DNA from: CAWFFV01 sp963814985
Lineage (GTDB): Bacteria > Chloroflexota > Ktedonobacteria > Ktedonobacterales > Ktedonobacteraceae
Length of the DNA stretch: 64,000 nucleotides
Assembly (NCBI GenBank): GCA_963814985.1
Contig: CAWFFV010000031.1
Location: 62,001 to 126,000 of the forward strand
Reading direction: 5' to 3'
The notes below the pieces were generated by a model. That model was not told where the DNA came from, searched no databases, and saw only the letters and a program-made list of their open reading frames with translations. A program made the translations under genes and the position numbers. Within the stretch, counting starts at the first letter, position 1, and each line of letters opens with the position of its first letter. Shown here piece after piece: positions 1 to 9,013 of the stretch.

Positions 1-209
1 GTGATGAGGATACCACGTATACGGTGCTTTTTATCGGCGAGATAGCTCGTATCGGGGATAACCAGATCGACACCAAACATTTCGTCATCGGGGAACATTA
101 CCCCAGCATCAATAATGATGCAGTCGTTGCCGTACTCAACGACCATCATGTTCTTTCCGACTTCTCCCAACCCTCCTAGCGGGATAAGCCGAATTTTTTC
201 TGTTGTCAA
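1..209 (-). CDS. rnj: Ribonuclease J, N-terminal part (runs off window)
   Basis: The minus strand encodes the first 69 codons of RNase J, a metallo-beta-lactamase/beta-CASP exo- and endoribonuclease that matures and degrades RNA in bacteria lacking RNase E. The start reads IRLIPLGGLGEVGKNM followed by DAGVMFPDDEMFGVDL, the family signature. I place the start at a TTG at 209 because no ATG fits and AGGAGG lies 11 bases upstream. The catalytic HxHxDH motif would lie beyond the window edge. Family assignment is from recalled conserved sequence. Confidence 0.9.
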   Translation of the reverse strand, partial: MTTEKIRLIPLGGLGEVGKNMMVVEYGNDCIIIDAGVMFPDDEMFGVDLVIPDTSYLADKKHRIRGILI

Positions 210-399
210 GATATAAAAAACCTCCTAACCATACCCCTATGGGTGATCCATAGTTCTAAAACGTTTCATTGTGTATATCTATCTCCACCCCTGTCTCACC
301 TGCAGGAGTAAAAGCCAAAATGGTTATAATAATCCATTTAAAAATTTTACCACAGTGAAGGTAAAAATACAAGCAACCTATCAGGTTGGCTCTCCTTCC

Positions 400-600
400 C
401 GGTGATTTTGGGAAAAGAGTTTTTGCGAGGACACCTCGCGCTCCGGCAGGGGTTGCCACCCCTGCACCCCGCTTTCCCCCGGAAAGATAGCGGGGGTCCC
501 CAGGGGGCGACAGCCTCCTGGCGGGGGTTGGGGTGTCCCCAAAAACTCTTTTTACTTCTTTTGTGCGCCGCCGCAGGCGGAGCGAGAGGAGAGAGAAAGA
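400..600 (-). repeat. GC-rich intergenic repeat family R1, copy A (inverted)
   Basis: Read on the minus strand, this stretch shares long blocks with the copies at 36261-36506, 41271-41496 and 49601-49763. The shared core is a GCCGCCTGCGG block, then AAAAGAAGTAAAAAGAGTTT, then CACCCC(A)ACGCCCGCCAGGAGGCT-type sequence and CGCCCCCTGG. Open frames here are repeat-derived and I do not call them genes. The rest of 210-731 holds only the AT-rich leader of the fasciclin gene, with GAGGAG before its ATG. Palindromic content suggests a non-autonomous mobile element. Confidence 0.7.
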
Positions 601-731
601 AGCAGGGGATACCTCTGCAACTTCCATTGATATATCCCATAGAATCTCTTCGGTTTCTTTCCATAATGAACATGTACTAGTACAACCAACCAACCGTTGT
701 AGATCCATTACTCTGAGGAGAAAACAAAGAT

Positions 732-1133
732 ATGGCAGATATTGTAGAAACAGCAACGTCGGCTGGCTCATTTAAAACTTTTTTACAGGCTGCCCATACG
801 GCAGGTCTTGTAGAAACACTCAAAGGCCGTGGTCCTTATACTGTTTTTGCACCGAATGATGATGCCTTTGCCAAGCTCCCTTCGGCAACCTTGCAGTCGT
901 TACTCAACGATAAGGTACAGTTGGCAAAGGTTCTGACCTATCATGTGGTTCCAGGCAAACTTACAGTGAAAGAAGTCGCGAAGACAAACACTGCGAAGAC
1001 TGTCCAGGGTCAGAGTCTCTCCTTTAACAACTCCAATGGAGTGCACGTGAATGAGGCCAGGATCGTAACCCCTGATATCCAGGCTGATAATGGGGTTATC
1101 CATGCCGTTGACAGCGTGATCTTGCCTAAGTAA
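732..1133 (+). CDS. Fasciclin (FAS1) domain protein, stand-alone
   Basis: This 133-residue protein is a single FAS1 domain, an adhesion or protein-interaction fold. Both hallmark boxes are visible: YTVFAPNDDAFAKLP near residues 36-50 and ADNGVIHAVDSVILPK at the C-terminus. A YHVVPGK element lies between them. There is no signal peptide or lipobox, so it is probably cytosolic or exported by an unrecognised route. The ATG follows GAGGAG with a 12-base spacer. It is related to, but clearly diverged from, the fasciclin pair at 21385 and 24061. Confidence 0.9.
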   Translation: MADIVETATSAGSFKTFLQAAHTAGLVETLKGRGPYTVFAPNDDAFAKLPSATLQSLLNDKVQLAKVLTYHVVPGKLTVKEVAKTNTAKTVQGQSLSFNNSNGVHVNEARIVTPDIQADNGVIHAVDSVILPK

Positions 1134-1149
1134 GTTCTCGTTATCTGAT

Positions 1150-1186
1150 GAAAGGGGCAACGAGTATTTCTCTTGTTGCCCCTTTC
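1150..1186. terminator. Bidirectional terminator between fasciclin gene and trmD
   Basis: GAAAGGGGCAAC at 1150-1161 pairs perfectly with GTTGCCCCTTTC at 1175-1186 across a 13-base loop. It sits between convergent genes and can serve both strands, although the U tracts are short. Confidence 0.75.
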
Positions 1187-1209
1187 TTGTGGCAAGCAGT
1201 GCTCTTCTT

Positions 1210-1926
1210 TTACTCATCCAGTTCCTGGAGCAACTTCATATCAGCTTTGCTGCTTAAATCCAGTCTGGCAAACAGGTCCGGACGGCGTTCACGCGTCCTT
1301 CTCAGTGCTTCCTTGCGTCGCCAGCGAGCAATGTGTTCATGGTGGCCTGAGAGCAATACATCGGGAATATGCCACCCTCTGAACTCTGAAGGGCGAGTAT
1401 AATGTGGATACTCCAGCAAGTTATTACTATGGGACTCCTCCAGAGTTGAGGCTTGCGCCAATACATTAGGTATCAGACGACTGACAGCATCAACAACGAT
1501 CATCGCCGCCAGTTCACCTCCTGTTAGTACATAGTCACCAATTGAAAGTTCGTCGGTGACAAGATGCTGACAGACTCGTTCGTCCACACCTTCATAATGT
1601 CCACACAGGAGGCTGATGCGTGGTTCCTGGGAGAGCGCCTGCGCGATTTGCTGGTTGAAGAGACGTCCTTGTGGTGTAAGTAGGATGACAGGGCCACCCT
1701 GGTGGACTGTCTCAACGGAAGCAAAAATTGGCTCTGGCTTCATCACCATGCCAGCCCCTCCCCCATAAGGGTAGTCATCTACGACATGATGTTTATCAGT
1801 GGTTGCATCACGAATATTATGTAAGGCGATACTGAGCAATCCACGCTCTTGCGCACGTTTGAGGATACTTTCGCTGAAAGGTCCCTGGAACATAGCAGGG
1901 AAGAGTGTGAAGATATCAAAATGCAT
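1210..1926 (-). CDS. trmD: tRNA (guanine37-N1)-methyltransferase
   Basis: TrmD methylates G37 of tRNAs with a G at position 36, using SAM bound in a trefoil knot, and so prevents +1 frameshifting. The protein shows MHFDIFTLFPAMF at the start, then YGGGAGMVMKPEP, the knot motif CGHYEGVDERV and SIGDYVLTGGELA, and a late W-R-R-KEALRRT segment. I start it at the ATG at 1926 because homologues begin with M-x-DIFTLFP; the frame is open for 20 more codons upstream. The length, 238 residues, is normal. It ends against a shared terminator. Confidence 0.95.
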   Translation of the reverse strand: MHFDIFTLFPAMFQGPFSESILKRAQERGLLSIALHNIRDATTDKHHVVDDYPYGGGAGMVMKPEPIFASVETVHQGGPVILLTPQGRLFNQQIAQALSQEPRISLLCGHYEGVDERVCQHLVTDELSIGDYVLTGGELAAMIVVDAVSRLIPNVLAQASTLEESHSNNLLEYPHYTRPSEFRGWHIPDVLLSGHHEHIARWRRKEALRRTRERRPDLFARLDLSSKADMKLLQELDE

Positions 1927-2073
1927 AAGTATACTCAAACATTCTTCGTGGTTTGATGGATCGTTAAGCAGAGATAAGTATACCAAGCATGAACAGGAAA
2001 AACAAGAGTCTGTGTTGCTACCGTTCTACCACTTTACTCAAAAAACATCGTGTACGAGATGATGGAAAAGAAA

Positions 2074-2110
2074 AACACCTCAAGTCCCTTCAGATCTGGC
2101 TTGAGGTGTT
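2074..2110 (-). terminator. Rho-independent terminator of the AAA/TOPRIM operon
   Basis: On the minus strand AACACCTCAAG (2110-2100) pairs with CTTGAGGTGTT (2084-2074). TTTTTCTTTT follows, immediately downstream of the TOPRIM-like gene. Confidence 0.85.
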
Positions 2111-2111
2111 A

Positions 2112-2827
2112 CTATTCCTCCATTTCAGGAAGTTCAAGCTCGAACACTTTGCGAAACCATGTAATACACTGTAATGCGTGAGGAGCGTATGCATCTACAT
2201 ATTTTTTCGTGATGGCTTGTCCCATAGGTGTGCCTGGCTCCTCTTGCCAGGCGAGCCAGGTATGCAGGTGAGCTTTCATTGTATACGATGAGCGAAAGTT
2301 ACATTTTACTGAGGTGGCTTGTTTTAATGCGCTTTCGGCAATGGTCCATAGTTCATCATCTTTAGGTCCCAAAAGCTTACGAAATCTTCTATTGCTCCGG
2401 GGAGTTTATTATTTGGCATAAGCCAGATACCGATCATTGGTAATCCATCCTGCCTAATTATCACCCCATTTTCATCAGGCACTGCTGGTATATTATAGTT
2501 ATAAACTTTTAAAATGCTGCGCAATTTTTGCCAATTAACTGTGATACCAGTATTAGGATCAGCGTCGATATCATCATCAATAACTATACCATATATCTTG
2601 TTATCCGTATCACTTTTAAGTGATAGTCTAAAAATACTTAAAAGCTCGGAAATACTACCACAAGCTTTTATCTCAAAGAGCTCGTCTCTATTCTTGAAAT
2701 ATCCTATTCGATTTCGATCAGTAATCCCGTGATGATTGAGTAAATGTATAAACACATTTTTATCATCAGATCCTTCGACATAAAGATAATTTTCTCGCTT
2801 TGCTCTACTCAGTAAACCAGTAACCAC
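2112..2827 (-). CDS. TOPRIM-like DUF3226 protein, frameshifted
   Basis: The protein resembles the DUF3226 family, whose fold I infer to be TOPRIM-like. An N-terminal YVEGSDDKNVFIHLL supplies the conserved Glu and IVIDDDIDADP supplies the DxD. The C-terminal part carries the family blocks IWLMPNNKLPGAIEDF and HTWLAWQEEPGTPMGQAI. The frame breaks at 2371-2374: adding one T to a four-T run on the coding strand joins EDFVSF to LGPKDDELW and restores about 238 residues. The GTG start lies 2 bases past the ATPase stop, so the two are co-transcribed and probably work together, as in OLD and PARIS systems (ATPase plus TOPRIM nuclease). The frameshift may be an assembly error or inactivation. Confidence 0.75.
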
Positions 2828-2829
2828 AA

Positions 2830-3965
2830 TTAACGTACCTCAATTTGTTCATGTGTAGCAATTGCTAATTCCTCTTCCTCATATAATACAGCGCCTATCT
2901 CGCCCTTTTTGCCCTGCAAGCGAATAAGTAATCCCTCTTCCTGAGTATTTTCCCTGGCAGCTTCCTGGAACGCTTTAATACAATCCAAACTATGCGTTGT
3001 CGCGAATACTTGCACATTGAGACGATGAGCTAACTGGAAAACCAAATGCCATATATCTGGTTGTACAGAATAGTGTAAACCGTTTTCTATTTCGTCTATT
3101 AGCAGGATTCCGTCCTTCGCATTTACTAATGTCAGAGCAAGACCAAAAACACGTTGCATCCCATCTCCCAGACTACGCAGTGCAATCGGTTCATCAATCC
3201 CTGCTACTTTCACAATTGGAATCGCTCCACGTTCTCTATTATCGATACTTCTTACAGATCGGTCCTTTGAGTCAAGATTTCCTACAACGCTCAGACGTTC
3301 AATACCAGGCGCAATAATACGCATAGCTTCAACCACATCCTTCTCTAACTCCGTAAGCGTAATTGCATCCCAGAGTGCTCCTATTAACTCTCGATCCAGT
3401 CCGTTGGGAGGAATGGCAATACAATCAGCTTTTATCTCAAGCTCCCCTGGAAGTGGGCTTGACCTGAGATTATAGGGCCTTGATAACTTTCCGGCTTGTA
3501 TGATAAAACGAGCAGTGGGATTTTCAATTACATCGAACTCATCAGGTTGCAACAATCGCAGCTTAAATATTCCTTCTTCATCACTCTGCCTTGCATACCA
3601 TCCTATAGAAATCGAGAGGATATTGCCCGGTGGGTTAATGGGACCTATAACGATTGGTTGTATAACTCGCCCGATCTCTTTTCGTCCATGAAACAGATGT
3701 CTGAGATCCGAGAGTAAACTTTCGAGATTTGGACGCTCCAGGCGACCACGACTATATTGCTTGCCTTCATCACGGGCCTGCAAAATTTTCCATTTCGAGT
3801 CGGATTACCATTATGAGCATAAAGTTGTAAAGCTTCCAGCAAACTTGACTTTCCAACATTATTTTTTCCCACAATTAAGTTGACACGCCCAAGCCGTTCA
3901 ATTTGTAAATGCTTGAAGCCGCGAAAGTTGTGGATCTCCAAAGAGTTCAGGATGAGGTTTCCCAT
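2830..3965 (-). CDS. AAA ATPase (OLD/AAA15-like), frameshifted
   Basis: This is an ABC-type AAA ATPase of the SMC/OLD/AAA15 class. The N-terminus reads LNSLEIHNFRGFKHLQIE, then Walker A GKNNVGKSSLLEAL near residues 33-46. The C-terminal half has the signature-like LGDGMQRVFGLALTL, Walker B ILLIDEIENGLH and the H-loop ATTHSLDCI. The two halves are in different frames; one base missing near 3790-3797 separates the N-terminal piece from WKILQARDEGK. With repair the protein is about 378 residues. The partner TOPRIM-like gene follows after 2 bases. In OLD and PARIS systems such ATPases sense phage products and license the TOPRIM nuclease. That role is by analogy only. Confidence 0.8.
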
Positions 3966-4121
3966 ATTATGCTCGCTTCTCTCAAGATGTTATTATCATC
4001 TTCTCATTTTACTATTCATCACAACTTGTTACGGTTGATGGATATTATAACATAGTGCTGTTAAAGTGAGGATGTCTATCTAAAAATATTACAGGAAATC
4101 TTGGACCATCGTAAAATTAGA

Positions 4122-4207
4122 ATACCGATGATGGGACTCGAACCCACGTACGCTGTTTACATTCACTTGTTTTCAAAACAAGCACCTTACCATTCGGCCA
4201 ACCTACC
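4122..4207 (-). tRNA. tRNA-Ser(UGA)-like gene, acceptor stem does not pair
   Basis: On the minus strand the D-arm region TGGCCGAATGGTAAGGT, an anticodon arm CTTGT-TTTGAAA-ACAAG (anticodon TGA) and a T-arm around GGGTTCGAGTCCC can all be folded. A long variable arm of about 17 bases marks class II tRNA-Ser. However, the 5' GGTAGGT and the 3' CATCGGT do not form a Watson-Crick acceptor stem, and I find no alternative register that does. No CCA is encoded. It is either a decayed tRNA or a tRNA mimic. A consensus promoter lies about 170 bases upstream on the same strand and the AAA/TOPRIM genes follow downstream. Confidence 0.55.
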
Positions 4208-4377
4208 ATAAGGACATCTGGACTACCTGTCTACAATAATCGTCTTCTGCTTGCTGCTGGCGCAAAAATTACCGCTTCATGCGTTTTGATGACATGTCAC
4301 GGATGGGGTAGATGATTTAGTTCAAACTCCTTTGTTTTGTCAAAACGCATTAGCTGTATCATTATCATCACATTGAC

Positions 4378-4406
4378 ATTATAACATTATATTTGCTTTT
4401 TGTCAA
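4378..4406 (-). promoter_or_regulatory. Perfect-consensus sigma70-type promoter reading towards the tRNA-like gene
   Basis: Minus-strand TTGACA (4406-4401), a spacer of exactly 17 bases and TATAAT (4383-4378). Transcription would start near 4371 and run through the tRNA-like sequence towards the ATPase. The rest of 4210-4607 shows no gene, only AT-rich sequence and the hairpin at 4487. Confidence 0.75.
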
Positions 4407-4486
4407 TGTTTTTGTAGATATTCTGGAACATTATGAAAAATATAAACACAATAAGAAAAGATATGATTTGTTTTGGGGAATAGTAG

Positions 4487-4521
4487 GGACTCCTCTGACT
4501 CGTTATAAGTCAGAGGGGTCC
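4487..4521 (-). terminator. Hairpin downstream of the Csx15-like remnant
   Basis: GGAC-CCTCTGACT pairs with AGTCAGAGG-GTCC with single bulges (GGACTCCTCTGACT / AGTCAGAGGGGTCC). It lies just past the remnant's stop codon on the minus strand and is a plausible terminator, though no strong U tract follows. Confidence 0.5.
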
Positions 4522-4607
4522 AGAGCTTAGTAATCAGTGATTGTGTAGAGCCACCTGATGTCAGCATGTGATATTGTATTTGCTTCTCCAGTCCATGATA
4601 CTACTCC

Positions 4608-4990
4608 CTAACGCTGCTTACGTGATTCCTCACGAATAGCCTGCAAATTCAATAGTTCTGCCACTTCAAAAGTAGTCACCGCGCCACGGGATGTGGGCGC
4701 AGGCGAATAAGTGTTGGGAAGTGTCCGATGCGCCCATGGAGTTCGGCCAGCAGCGCAAAGGCGGCAGGCAGGCGTCGCCGGGCGGGTTGATCAAAAACTG
4801 GCGTGTTTGCCATTCCTGAGAAGTCAGCCCGGCACTATCGACGATGGCGCAATTTGCGGCTCCAGTGCATTTCCCTGGTCGATCTGTACGGAAATGGTGC
4901 GGATCTCTTCGATGGCACCGCCCACGAATTCGCAGGCTTGTACGCGTTGCTCGTCGGTGAACGGGTGGGAAAAGTTGAGTATAAGAGCAT
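4608..4990 (-). pseudogene. Csx15-like CRISPR accessory protein remnant
   Basis: Reading the minus strand across three frame changes gives a collinear protein of about 125 residues. Its pieces are ALILNFSHPFTDEQRVQ, then AIVDSAGLTSQEWQTRQFL and INPPGDACLPP, then AFALLAELHGRIGHFPTLI with RLRPHP, then VTTFEVAELLNLQAIREES ending at a TAG. This order and wording match my recollection of Csx15, a small Rossmann-like protein linked to type III CRISPR systems and proposed as a cyclic-oligonucleotide handler. No CRISPR repeat or cas gene is in the window. At least three indels and no clean start codon make it non-functional as written. The family name is recalled, not searched. Confidence 0.5.
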
Positions 4991-5093
4991 TTATTCGATC
5001 TCCCAGTATTCTTCTTATTTCCTCTGCGACTTTGCGTGTCTGGACAGGACCCTGGGCTGTTGTTTGTGTCCTTAGATTTTCTGTTTTACGTGT

Positions 5094-5810
5094 TTAGCAG
5101 AACTCGAACTTATTTAACTTCTCTCGTCTCTCCCGCCAATCAGGTAATGTTTGATCAAGTAGCTGATAATACTGCTTACGATGATTGTGCTCTTTAAGGT
5201 GGCACAATTCATGGATCAGCACATAGTCAATGCAGTCTCGGGGAGTCTGTACGAGCCTGGGGTTGAGTGTAACCAGCCCTGAGTGACTGCAACTTCCCCA
5301 ACGTGTTCTCATGGAGCGAATTGCTAGAGGTGGGTAGGGGATTGCTAATCGCTCAACACGAGGATAGCACGCATTCAGCCGTTCGTAGAATACGAGTCCG
5401 GCCTCATCGCGATACCATTGCTCAAGAACACTCTGGATATGCTTTGTATCGGTCTTATCGGATACCGTGACGTAAATAAACCCTCGCTCGCGCTTCACAC
5501 TCGATAGCTGACCTTCGATCACTTTTAAACGATACTGGCGACCAAGATAGCGATAGCTTTCACCGCTGACATAAGTGCGTGGTGACTCCTGTGGTGCATA
5601 AGTAGAGAATTGCTGCTGTTGCCGTAATATCCAGCCAGCCCGCTTGTGAAGTAGCGTTTCGATGGTCGCTGGCTCACTTCCCTCGGGTGCAATAATGGTT
5701 ACCTGCTGGCCTGGGTGAACCTCAATCGCGATTGTCTTCCGTCGAGCGAAGCTCACATTGTATTCAATTGTCGTACTACCAAATTGTAAGCTCCTACTTA
5801 GCATATTCAT
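5094..5810 (-). CDS. YgjP-type zinc metallopeptidase (DUF45, M48-like)
   Basis: 238 residues. The zinc-binding helix VLIHELCHLKEHNH (HExxH plus a downstream His) follows the family box MRTRWGSCSHSGLVTLNPRL. These proteins are cytoplasmic minimal gluzincins and are often encoded at the end of type I restriction loci, exactly as here: the gene begins 6 bases after the hsdR stop. Its role in such operons is unknown. It is the only intact gene of the island, while its three upstream partners are broken. Confidence 0.88.
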   Translation of the reverse strand: MNMLSRSLQFGSTTIEYNVSFARRKTIAIEVHPGQQVTIIAPEGSEPATIETLLHKRAGWILRQQQQFSTYAPQESPRTYVSGESYRYLGRQYRLKVIEGQLSSVKRERGFIYVTVSDKTDTKHIQSVLEQWYRDEAGLVFYERLNACYPRVERLAIPYPPLAIRSMRTRWGSCSHSGLVTLNPRLVQTPRDCIDYVLIHELCHLKEHNHRKQYYQLLDQTLPDWRERREKLNKFEFC

Positions 5811-5816
5811 AGTATA

Positions 5817-8800
5817 CTACAAACGATCTCGCTGCTTTGCTACTTCGAGTACCTGCTCAAGCATCAGGTCCATCTCCACTGAGGTCACAGATAAACCATA
5901 TTGTTCTTTGATGGCATAGAAATAGTCTTCGATATCGTTCATCATTGCTTTGTGGATGTCACGGTTGTTTACCCAATCACGAATCTTACTCATCTCGATT
6001 ACTTTCTCAATTTCGATTGCCATGTTGGCTAGCAGCTCTTCAGGAATCACGTTTACAAGGCCCTCTAGAGATGACTCCAGTATGTTTTGCAACACACTAA
6101 AGTAGGCAGGCGCATGCTGATAACGGTGCAATTGCGCAGGAATGTTTCTATCAGAGCCTTGCTGAGTTTGCTTGAGAATGTCATGCATCTGCTTTAGATA
6201 CTCGGGCTTCACGAGCCGCCCGGCCCTGTATGCCTCAATGGTTTCAGTAATGAGCTGGGAGAAACGTCGGTACACTATCGGATTCTCTGCGATCCGTTCG
6301 GTGATAGTCTTCTTGACCCGGTAGGCGATAGTATCAGCCTTTGCTGCTGTACCCTCGATTTTCTCAACCTCGGCTGCGAATGCTTCATGATCGAAGATGT
6401 TCACCAACTCCGTAATTGGCTTGACCTCTGATGAGGTGATGTGCTGGTTCATCAGATTGCGAATTTTTTGCTCGTAATCCTTATAGTCGATCGTTTCGGC
6501 ATAGCGTTGCCTTATTGATATACGCAGGTTGTGAAAAAAGCGGAAGTCGGTTTTATAGCGGTTAATCTGACTCTCCGGTGTCTCCTGGTAGAAGTACACT
6601 GTGCTGAGTGCGACCCTCAGACAGCGTGCAAAGTCAGTCAATGCTTCATAGAACTGCTGACGCCGGTCCTCGGGTTCGAGTAGCGCTCAAGTGCTTCGGT
6701 GTCCTGTTTGTTGGTAACTTCCTTGAAAACATCCCAGAGGGCTGAATGATACAAAGGGAGCTTCATCACTTCTTCGGAGGCATCAGCAATGATGCCTGCT
6801 ACGTCCTCAGTGTCGAAGGCTGCCAGAGCATTATAGGTATTGAGCACTGCATTCAGGTCACCAAGCACTCCACGGTAGTCAATGATATAGCCAAACTCTT
6901 TTCCCTCAAACAGACGGTTGACCCGCGAGATTGCTTGCAGTAACGAATGCTCTTTGAGCGATTTATCAATATAGAGTACTGTGTTACGCGGCTCATCGAA
7001 GCCTGTCAATAATTTATCGACTACAATCAGGATTTCGATGCCATCGGCACGTGCAAATGAAGATTTAATTTCTTGAACATATTTATCTTCATTGCCAAAG
7101 CGTTCCATCATCTTCTTGAGAACGCCTCTACCACCGGCGATGTGGTATTGTCGACCTCTTCGTTGCCCTCACGGGTGTCAGGAGGCAAGATGATCACTTC
7201 GGAACTGACTTCACCAAATTCGTCAAGGTATTTTTTATAGAGGATCGCCATCATTTGTTTGCTGCCGCAAGCTGGGGTTTAAAACCTGAGCCTTCTAAAA
7301 TTGTCGCGGTAGTGATCGGTGATGTCTGGCGATCTGCTGGGTACGTTGCTCTGTACGGCTTACTGCTTCAGTGCGGCTGAACTTGCCCTTCAGATCACGC
7401 TTCTGATCGTCATTCAGATTGCGTGTGATGCGCTCAAACCACTGGTCGATCTGTTCCTGGTTGACGCCCAATTCGGCCATGCGTCCTTCGTACAGCAACG
7501 GTACTACTGCAACGTCGCCTACCGCTTGCTGCATCGGATATTTATGGATGAAGTTACCGAACTTCGTCACTGCGGCCTTCTCTGCTTTCAGCAAGGGAGT
7601 ACCGGTGAAGCCAATGTAGCAGGCATTGGGGAAGAGCTGGCGCATCTTTGAATGAGGCCGCCATACTGGCTACGGTGGCTTTGATCTACCAGAACAAAGA
7701 TGTTCGGATTTTCGTCCTTGAAGCCTTGACCAGCAGCTTCAAACTCATTGATGACGGTGGTGATAATATCAACTTTGCCTTTTTTGATTGTAGCAACAAG
7801 ATCAGCACCCGACTCTGCTTTATGAACCTTTTTGCCACAGGCGATAAAGGTCTTCCAGATCTGGTCGTCGAGATCGAGACGATCAGTGACCAGTAAAACG
7901 CGTGGGTTAATAATTCCAGGATCAAGGGTAAGTGCTTTGGCAGACACTACGATGGTGATCTATTTTCCGCTACCGGTTGTATGCCAGATTACACCGCCGG
8001 TACGCTTGCCCTGTACGTTGAGTTCTTCGCCTCGTTGAATCGTGGCCTTCACTGCAAAGTATTGTTGGTAGCGGGCAATCTTCTTGATACCAGCATCGTA
8101 GACGATGAACTGATAAGTCAGTTCCAGTAGTCGCTCTTGACGCAGCAAGCTATACATTGTATGGTCTTGTATCGTCGGCAGGCGCTCACCAGCCAGTTCC
8201 AGTTCATCGAAGTAGTACCGAATAGCCTGTGCCTGATCACGATGGTTATAGAGCTGGTTTTTTTTTGCTGCGCTCATAGGCTGATTGATCAGTTCATGAA
8301 CCTTAGCCTCGTATTTTGCTCTTCTGACCATACCGCCCAGAATTTCTTTCGTGTGCCTGTTGTACCATAGAGCGCATCGTTTTTGCTGACTGCCAGTAAT
8401 AGTTGGGAAGACGAATAGTCCCGGAATTTCGTCGTCCTTCTGATTGCGAATCATCTGGGTAATCGCTTCGGTTACCGCTTTGTCGCCACCCTTATCCAGA
8501 TCGGGACGTTTACATTCAATCACGACCAGTGGGATACCGTTGACGAACAGTACGATATCAGGTCGTCGAGTCTCCCTACTGCGCCGCCGCTCAACGGAGA
8601 ACTTGTCACTCACATGAAAGACGTTATTGGCGGGTGTTTCCAGTCAGATACCCGCAAGGTATAGCTGCGGGTATTGCCGGCAATAGTTTGTTCGAGACCG
8701 GTACCAAGGGTTAGCAGGTCATAGATTTTCTCACTGGTACGCACCAGCCCATCATAAGGCTCGTTTTTAAGCTTGCGGATCGCTTCCTTAATATTATCCT

Positions 8801-9013
8801 CGGAAAACGCATAGGCCCGGCCCTTGTAGTGGATGAGGTTGATCTTGCGAAGCTGACTGCCATATGGTGTCCAACAATACATTGCTGAGTTTACCGCCCC
8901 GTGCCGCTAGAGTCTGGTCAGGAGTGAGGTAGGTATAACCCATCGCCTGTAACAACTGGAGCGCCGGGATCCTGAGAAATGAGTTCTCTGCGGAACGACG
9001 GCGTATTTGTCAC
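5817..9013 (-). pseudogene. hsdR: Type I restriction enzyme R subunit, multiply frameshifted
   Basis: The GTG start at 9013 overlaps the hsdS stop (GTGA). The reading is collinear with HsdR over about 1065 residues, the normal length, but needs at least six frame changes, near 8880, 8612, 7950, 7600, between 7300 and 7111, and at 6640. Landmarks in order: RPDIVLFVNGIPLVVIECK (PD-ExK nuclease), TTGSGK (Walker A), LVDQSHRSQYG (motif II), FTGTPL, then TGFDEPRNTVLYIDK and AISRVNR (helicase motifs V/VI) and the C-terminal helical region. Motif II has Gln (codon 7683-7681) where the family has the catalytic Glu. The enzyme cannot translocate or cleave as written. Confidence 0.9.

Noticed and set aside
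256..680. Overlapping open frames in both strands upstream of the first fasciclin gene
   Set aside because: They coincide with the R1 repeat; the translated sequences are repeat-derived and low in protein-like character.
4711..5097. Plus-strand frame of 128 codons in the gap before the YgjP gene
   Set aside because: It is antisense to the Csx15-like remnant, whose minus-strand reading gives coherent conserved blocks.
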